This document shows positions 4,778 through 8,108 of a stretch of 8,108 bases of DNA, piece after piece. Source of the stretch: Candidatus Bathyarchaeota archaeon. Its GTDB lineage: Archaea > Thermoproteota > Bathyarchaeia > Bathyarchaeales > Bathycorpusculaceae. Within the stretch, counting starts at the first letter, position 1. Each line of letters begins with the position of its first letter. The notes beneath the pieces are model-generated. The model did no database searches. It had not been told where the DNA came from and worked only from the letters and a program-made list of their open reading frames with translations. Position numbers and translations under genes: made by a program. The stretch spans positions 1 through 8,108 of the forward strand of contig PIYF01000030.1 in assembly GCA_003601875.1 (NCBI GenBank). The letters are read 5' to 3'.

Positions 4778-5581
4778 CTATTTTTCGTAAATGCTTTCTC
4801 CCCTGAAATTCCACGTTTCTGTTAAATACTTTTTTTCACAAAGTTTTTCTGCAAGTTTCAGTTCTCTTTCCGTCAAGTCACCTTCCACAAGTTCAATTTT
4901 TAACGCTTTTTGAAAACCGTCAACTAATGCTTGATAAACCTCTTTTATTGAAACTTCTCTTGCAAGTTCATCCTTTATAGAAGTGATTTTACGTTTTGCC
5001 ACGTCTACAACTTCCATACATGTTCTAGCCCATGGAACCCTTAGAAAAGTAAACATGCGCTGAAGGTTCACTCCAATCAACAATGTTCCATGCTGAAGAA
5101 CAAAATCACCTTTGTGGCACTGTGCACTTCCAGAGATTTTTTTCCCGTTAATCGTGAGATTTGGACAATGTTTCGCGTCTCCTTGATTGAAATCTGCTTT
5201 TATACCTAAAATTTTTAAGGCTTCAGCTAAACCTGCATAAATTTTTATGTAAACTGATGTAATATCTGTTGCACCCATATCGTTTTTATCGGCAATTACG
5301 CTATAGGTTATTTCGTCGTTGGCGTCATGATACACTGTTCCGCCGCCCGTTATCCGCCTTACAACATCAACCCCTTGTTTTTTACAGTTTTCCAATAGAA
5401 CTTCATTTTCAATTTTTTGAAATCTTCCTATGGAAACAGCTGAGGGTTTCCATCGATAAAATCTTAAAGTGTTTGGAACAAATCCTTCTATTCTTGCCTT
5501 TAAAACAGCCTCATCAATAGCCATGTTCATAAACGCGTTATAGGTTTCAAGTTTAAGCAGTCTCCAAGATTTCATTTTCAT
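4778..5581 (-). CDS. Lipoate-protein ligase A / LipM-type octanoyltransferase family protein
   Basis: The product is 267 residues and belongs to the BPL_LplA_LipB superfamily. Visible motifs are MNMAIDEAVL (18-27), RFYRWKPSAVSIGRFQ (40-55), the ligand-binding RRITGGGTVYHD (75-86), and NGKKISGSAQ (145-154) with the conserved Lys148, followed by FVLQHGTLL. The C-terminal half, ending near KKYLTETWNFRGE, resembles the helical end of Bacillus LipM. The separate accessory domain of two-domain LplA ligases is absent. Cys139, nine residues before Lys148, is a candidate acyl-thioester nucleophile as in LipM, although the LipM Cys lies several residues further upstream. The protein either ligates lipoate to E2/GcvH with a partner subunit, or transfers octanoyl groups. 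ATG 5581 is chosen because MKMKSWRLLKLE matches the family N-terminus; the frame is open to 5617. It converges on the dehydrogenase with a 10-nt gap. Confidence 0.9.
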   Translation of the reverse strand: MKMKSWRLLKLETYNAFMNMAIDEAVLKARIEGFVPNTLRFYRWKPSAVSIGRFQKIENEVLLENCKKQGVDVVRRITGGGTVYHDANDEITYSVIADKNDMGATDITSVYIKIYAGLAEALKILGIKADFNQGDAKHCPNLTINGKKISGSAQCHKGDFVLQHGTLLIGVNLQRMFTFLRVPWARTCMEVVDVAKRKITSIKDELAREVSIKEVYQALVDGFQKALKIELVEGDLTERELKLAEKLCEKKYLTETWNFRGESIYEK

Positions 5582-5593
5582 CCTTTTCGAAAG

Positions 5594-5628
5594 TAAATTA
5601 AACTTTAAACCTCTCATATTATTTTATG
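5594..5628. promoter_or_regulatory. Divergent promoter region, lipoyl enzyme / JAMM protease
   Basis: Only 44 bp separate the two starts. Rightward, TAAATTAAA (5594-5602) lies about 26 nt before ATG 5626, predicting a leaderless JAMM mRNA; no Shine-Dalgarno is visible. Leftward, CATAAAATAATATG (5628-5615) predicts a start near 5597, with AAAAGG immediately before the ATG at 5581. The assignment of each box is inference from spacing. Confidence 0.35.
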
Positions 5629-6015
5629 AAAAACTCTTTAATGGTTTCGATTAGCAAAGAATTGTTAAAGGAGATTTTTGAAGGTGCAAGGAGACTTTAT
5701 CCAAAAGAATTAATACTTTTGTTAAGAGGGGAAAAAGATATGAACACTGTTAAGGTTTCGGAACTTGTTGTTCCACCATTAGCGACACGGGGCAGAGGGT
5801 TTGCCGCTGTCCCATTTTACATGTTACCCATAGACTTCTCAATTGTTGGAACTGTTCATTCGCATCCATCTGGAAATTTAACCCCATCCACAACGGATTT
5901 GAATCATGTTTTTGGGTTAATCCTCATGATTGTTGGTTTTCCCTTTATGGATGAAACGAACGTTGCGGCTTACAACCGTAAAGGAGAAAAGTTAAAAATT
6001 TTTGTTAATGGTTAA
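5626..6015 (+). CDS. Minimal JAMM/MPN+ zinc metalloprotease
   Basis: The 129-residue product is a single JAB/MPN+ domain. The zinc-site signature is complete: Glu28 (in PKELILLLRG), then His78-Ser-His80, Pro81, seven residues from His80 to Ser88, and Asp91 (HSHPSGNLTPSTTD). This is the isopeptidase motif that cleaves after the C-terminal Gly of ubiquitin-like modifiers. Single-domain archaeal JAMM proteins are known as desampylases that remove SAMP-type ubiquitin-like proteins or release them for sulfur transfer. No signal peptide or membrane segment is seen, so it should be cytosolic. No ubiquitin-like, E1-like or proteasome gene is in the window. It precedes uS12 by 55 nt, which includes a TATA-like box, so it need not be in the ribosomal operon. 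ATG 5641 is an alternative start, five residues shorter. Confidence 0.92.
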   Translation: MKNSLMVSISKELLKEIFEGARRLYPKELILLLRGEKDMNTVKVSELVVPPLATRGRGFAAVPFYMLPIDFSIVGTVHSHPSGNLTPSTTDLNHVFGLILMIVGFPFMDETNVAAYNRKGEKLKIFVNG

Positions 6016-6022
6016 GATAACA

Positions 6023-6031
6023 GTTTAAATA
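6023..6031 (+). promoter_or_regulatory. TATA box and leader of the uS12-uS7 operon
   Basis: GTTTAAATA just after the JAMM stop codon predicts a transcript start near 6053. The leader would contain GAGGA (6056-6060), a Shine-Dalgarno about 10 nt before ATG 6071. This supports a promoter for the two ribosomal genes separate from that of the JAMM gene. Confidence 0.55.
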
Positions 6032-6070
6032 TTAGTAGTGTGATTAGACGTAGAAGAGGAAAGCATCAAG

Positions 6071-6511
6071 ATGGGTTCAAAATCTCCTAAGGGTGAATTC
6101 GCTGCAAGAAAACTGTTGGCTAAAAGGAAAAAGTTTCGATGGAGCAGCATGTATTATAAAAGGCGTATGTTAAGACTTGACATAAAGGCTGATCCTCTTC
6201 AAGGAGCACCTATGGCTAGAGGAATTGTTTTAGAGAAGGTTGGAGTTGAAAGTAAACAGCCAAACAGCGCTATAAGAAAATGTGTTCGAACTCAACTGAT
6301 AAAGAACGGAAGAGTTATAACGGCTTTTCTACCAGGAGACGGTGCCTTAAACGTTGTCGACGAACACGATGAAGTTATAGTTGAAGGTATTGGAGGTTCC
6401 CGTGGAAGAAGCATGGGTGACATTCCGGGAGTGCGATGGAAAGTTATAATGGTTAACGGTGTCTCCTTAAAAGAACTTGTTCTCGGAAGGAAAGAGAAGC
6501 CGATGCGGTGA
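6071..6511 (+). CDS. rps12: Small-subunit ribosomal protein uS12, archaeal type
   Basis: The 146-residue product is full length for archaeal/eukaryotic uS12. The protein sits at the decoding centre of the 30S subunit and contacts the codon-anticodon helix and the A-site tRNA. The archaeal N-terminus is rich in basic residues ([21 protein letters not shown]). The universally conserved loop [10 protein letters not shown] contains the PNSA motif that touches helix 44, and the second loop [17 protein letters not shown] is intact. The C-terminus ends GRKEKPMR. The stop codon overlaps the GTG start of uS7 by four bases (GTGA), indicating translational coupling. In many archaea these two genes lie in the RNA polymerase/EF-2 (str-like) operon; here the gene to the left is a JAMM protease. 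Confidence 0.99.
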   Translation: MGSKSPKGEFAARKLLAKRKKFRWSSMYYKRRMLRLDIKADPLQGAPMARGIVLEKVGVESKQPNSAIRKCVRTQLIKNGRVITAFLPGDGALNVVDEHDEVIVEGIGGSRGRSMGDIPGVRWKVIMVNGVSLKELVLGRKEKPMR

Positions 6512-7095
6512 AAAATTTGAGTGGGGAAAAAGAAGAAATAAAACTTTTTGGAAAATGGAGCTTCAAAGACGTTGAAGTACACGATTTAGGTTTGAAAAGA
6601 TACATTTCCCTAAAACCAGTAATCACACCTCACAGCATGGGAAGGCATGAACATAAACGCTTTCATAAAGCAAACGTGAACATAGTTGAAAGACTCATCA
6701 ATAATGTTATGCGGCCTGGAAAAAACGCTGGGAAAAAGGCGAAGGCGATAAAAATTGTGAAACACGCCTTTGAAATAGTGCATCTTCGCACAGGAAGAAA
6801 TCCAATAGAAGTTTTAGTTAGGGCTATTGAAAATTCTGCACCTTGCGAGGATACAACAAGACTTAGTTATGGAGGAATAGTTTACCATTTATCTGTAGAT
6901 GTCTCCCCGTTAAGAAGGGTTGACCTAGCTTTAAGGCATATCTGTGAAGGAGCTAGGCAAGCATCTATGCATACTCCACGTTCAATAGCTGAATGCTTAG
7001 CAGATGAACTTATCTTAGCGGCAAATCACGATATGAAAAGTTATGCTGTTTCAAAAAGACATGAAATGGAAAGAGTTGCTCAAGCGTCAAGATAA
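6508..7095 (+). CDS. rps7: Small-subunit ribosomal protein uS7, archaeal type
   Basis: The 195-residue product is uS7, a primary binder of the 3' major domain of 16S rRNA that organises the 30S head and contacts the E site. Archaeal features include the N-terminal extension with [20 protein letters not shown] and the conserved [22 protein letters not shown]. Also visible are the [12 protein letters not shown] loop, a central [17 protein letters not shown] segment, the [18 protein letters not shown] helix, and a C-terminal ADELILAA plus [18 protein letters not shown]. The GTG start at 6508 lies inside the uS12 stop; the upstream GGAAGGAAAGAG near the uS12 end may help initiation. The stop abuts the stop of the convergent GTPase gene with no spacer. 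EF-2, which often follows uS7 in archaea, is not present. Confidence 0.98.
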   Translation: MKNLSGEKEEIKLFGKWSFKDVEVHDLGLKRYISLKPVITPHSMGRHEHKRFHKANVNIVERLINNVMRPGKNAGKKAKAIKIVKHAFEIVHLRTGRNPIEVLVRAIENSAPCEDTTRLSYGGIVYHLSVDVSPLRRVDLALRHICEGARQASMHTPRSIAECLADELILAANHDMKSYAVSKRHEMERVAQASR

Positions 7096-8108
7096 TCATT
7101 TAACGTGGATTTCTACAACATCTCCATCTTCAAGAGTGAACATCAACCCAACCTTTTGCGGGCTGAAAACTAAACGTTTAGACCAGACCTTTGCATAAGC
7201 AAAGTTTTCACTGAAATCACTGTGAATGTTTTTAGCTAAATCAAAAATTGTTGAGCCTCTTCTCAAAATGAAGGGTTTCTTTGAAAACTCCTTTTCTTCA
7301 GGTTCCTTCGTATAAACTCTTATAATATCTAAAGTTTTAAACAATTTTTCTCCAAGCTTATTTAACCCTTCACCAGTTTTACATGAAACTGCAACTATTG
7401 GAATTTCCCCTTTAACATGATTCTCTAACGCTTCAAGATTTCTCACAGCTCCTTCAATATCCATTTTGTTTGCAACTATTATGGATGGTTTATAGGTTGC
7501 TGCTCCAAAAACAGCGTCCTCAACATCGTCAAGGGAGACTTCTCCATAAATCTTCACAACAGCGTTTCGAACGCCATAGCTTTCCAGAAGGGTTCTAACA
7601 TCCTTTACGGTGCAGCTGAGAAGTTTCCCTATCAAAATTATCCTTAATCCAGCACCCATAAATTTTCTTTCCAGTTCAACCCTGCCTTTAGGTTTTTTAA
7701 CAAGAATTCTAGCTTTCTCCAACTCTGTTAAAATAAGGGTTAACTGGTTAATGGAATCCCGTGAAAGGTCAATCATAAGAATCAATCCGTCAGCGTTTCT
7801 GGCTAGGGCTAAAGTTTGAACCCCCAAACTTTTACCTTCCGCTGAACCCTCCATTAAAGCTGGGGCTTCAACAATTTGAAACTGAACATCCTCGTAAGGA
7901 AGCATTCCAGGAATCGGCTCCCTTGTTGCATAGGGTATTTCTGAAACAGAAACCTTAGCGTTAGTCACAGACTTTAATAAACTGCTCCTTCCAACATTTG
8001 TTAAACCTAAAATAACAAACTGAGCAGCGCCTTCTTTCTCTATAAAAAATTTAGATGCACTTCTCCCCGTCTTCTTCCTCTTTTTCTCCTCAATTTCCCT
8101 TCTTAAAG
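7096..8108 (-). CDS. DRG-like GTPase with TGS domain, atypical G1 and G3 (5' end beyond window)
   Basis: The frame is open from the TGA at 7096-7098 to the right edge, so the N-terminus is missing; at least 337 codons are present. The visible N-terminal part is a basic helix (EIEEKKRKKTGR), followed by FFIEKEGAAQFVILGL leading into the G1 loop. The overall design matches the OBG/DRG group: G domain with a G2-like YATREPIPG, a DRG-type inserted segment between G3 and G4 (KIYGEVSLDDVEDAV), G4 NKMD (codons 7470-7459), G5-like SCKTGEGL, and a C-terminal TGS domain from about 7280 to 7099 (PFILRRGSTIFDLAKNIH... DGDVVEIHVK). DRG proteins act on ribosomes and translation. Two catalytic motifs deviate: G1 reads GLTNVGRSS, with Arg for the P-loop Lys, and the G3 site reads VEAPAL in place of DxPG. 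Short starts such as the GTG at 7968 would delete G1 and are unlikely. Confidence 0.93.
   Translation of the reverse strand, partial: LRREIEEKKRKKTGRSASKFFIEKEGAAQFVILGLTNVGRSSLLKSVTNAKVSVSEIPYATREPIPGMLPYEDVQFQIVEAPALMEGSAEGKSLGVQTLALARNADGLILMIDLSRDSINQLTLILTELEKARILVKKPKGRVELERKFMGAGLRIILIGKLLSCTVKDVRTLLESYGVRNAVVKIYGEVSLDDVEDAVFGAATYKPSIIVANKMDIEGAVRNLEALENHVKGEIPIVAVSCKTGEGLNKLGEKLFKTLDIIRVYTKEPEEKEFSKKPFILRRGSTIFDLAKNIHSDFSENFAYAKVWSKRLVFSPQKVGLMFTLEDGDVVEIHVK

Noticed and set aside
5269..5520. Plus-strand frame inside the lipoyl enzyme gene
   Set aside because: It is antisense to the GGGTVYHD-containing gene. Its Arg/Phe/Leu-rich composition is typical of a shadow frame.
6292..6582. 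Minus-strand frame across the uS12/uS7 junction
   Set aside because: It is antisense to two unmistakable ribosomal protein genes.
7610..7819. Plus-strand frame inside the GTPase gene
   Set aside because: It is antisense to the conserved GTPase frame, with no family features.
1..8108. CRISPR array, insertion sequence, integrase or toxin-antitoxin pair
   Set aside because: No regularly spaced direct repeats, transposase motifs or integrase motifs were found. The small ORF plus winged-helix pair at 482-1043 lacks the tight spacing and toxin signatures that would support a toxin-antitoxin call.

Overview
This window reads as archaeal. It encodes archaeal-type ribosomal proteins uS12 and uS7 in tandem, a DRG-like GTPase with a TGS domain, a minimal JAMM metalloprotease, small winged-helix regulators and a tRNA without an encoded CCA. 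TATA-like boxes lie about 25 nt upstream of likely transcript starts, and several leaders are very short. The AT-rich composition and the style of the small regulators and the GTPase suggest a Thermoproteota/Bathyarchaeia-like genome. That placement is inferred from protein style, not from a search. I see no mobile element, CRISPR array or phage gene.

Layout. Positions 1-124 hold nothing I can support. A tRNA-Ala(CGC) gene lies on the minus strand at 125-199. The 200-481 spacer holds a weak C/D-box sRNA candidate on the minus strand and a promoter facing right. From 482 to 2365 four genes point right: a 60-residue (or 44-residue) helical protein, a small stand-alone winged-helix regulator, a coiled-coil plus winged-helix protein, and a ParA/MinD-type ATPase. 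The last two form a tight pair. Next come biotin-protein ligase (minus), an acyl-CoA dehydrogenase with an unusual C-terminal winged-helix-like extension (plus), and a lipoate ligase/octanoyltransferase-family protein (minus). Then a JAMM protease, uS12 and uS7 point right, and an atypical GTPase runs leftward and off the window end.

How the genes fit together. Biotin ligase and the lipoate/octanoyl transferase share one fold superfamily and attach the two swinging-arm cofactors. They flank the acyl-CoA dehydrogenase, so this stretch looks like acyl-CoA/carboxylation/2-oxoacid (or glycine-cleavage) housekeeping. uS12 and uS7 are translationally coupled through a GTGA overlap, but EF-2, which often follows them in archaea, is not here. 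Gene ends are packed: the three tail-to-tail pairs are separated by 2, 10 and 0 nt, and the two divergent starts share short AT-rich promoter regions.

Points most worth a second look: (i) the acyl-CoA dehydrogenase fused to a winged-helix-like domain, with its predicted catalytic base at the isovaleryl-CoA-dehydrogenase position; (ii) the GTPase with Arg in place of the P-loop Lys and a broken DxxG motif, while NKxD is intact; (iii) the wHTH-ParA pair with a palindromic element just upstream.
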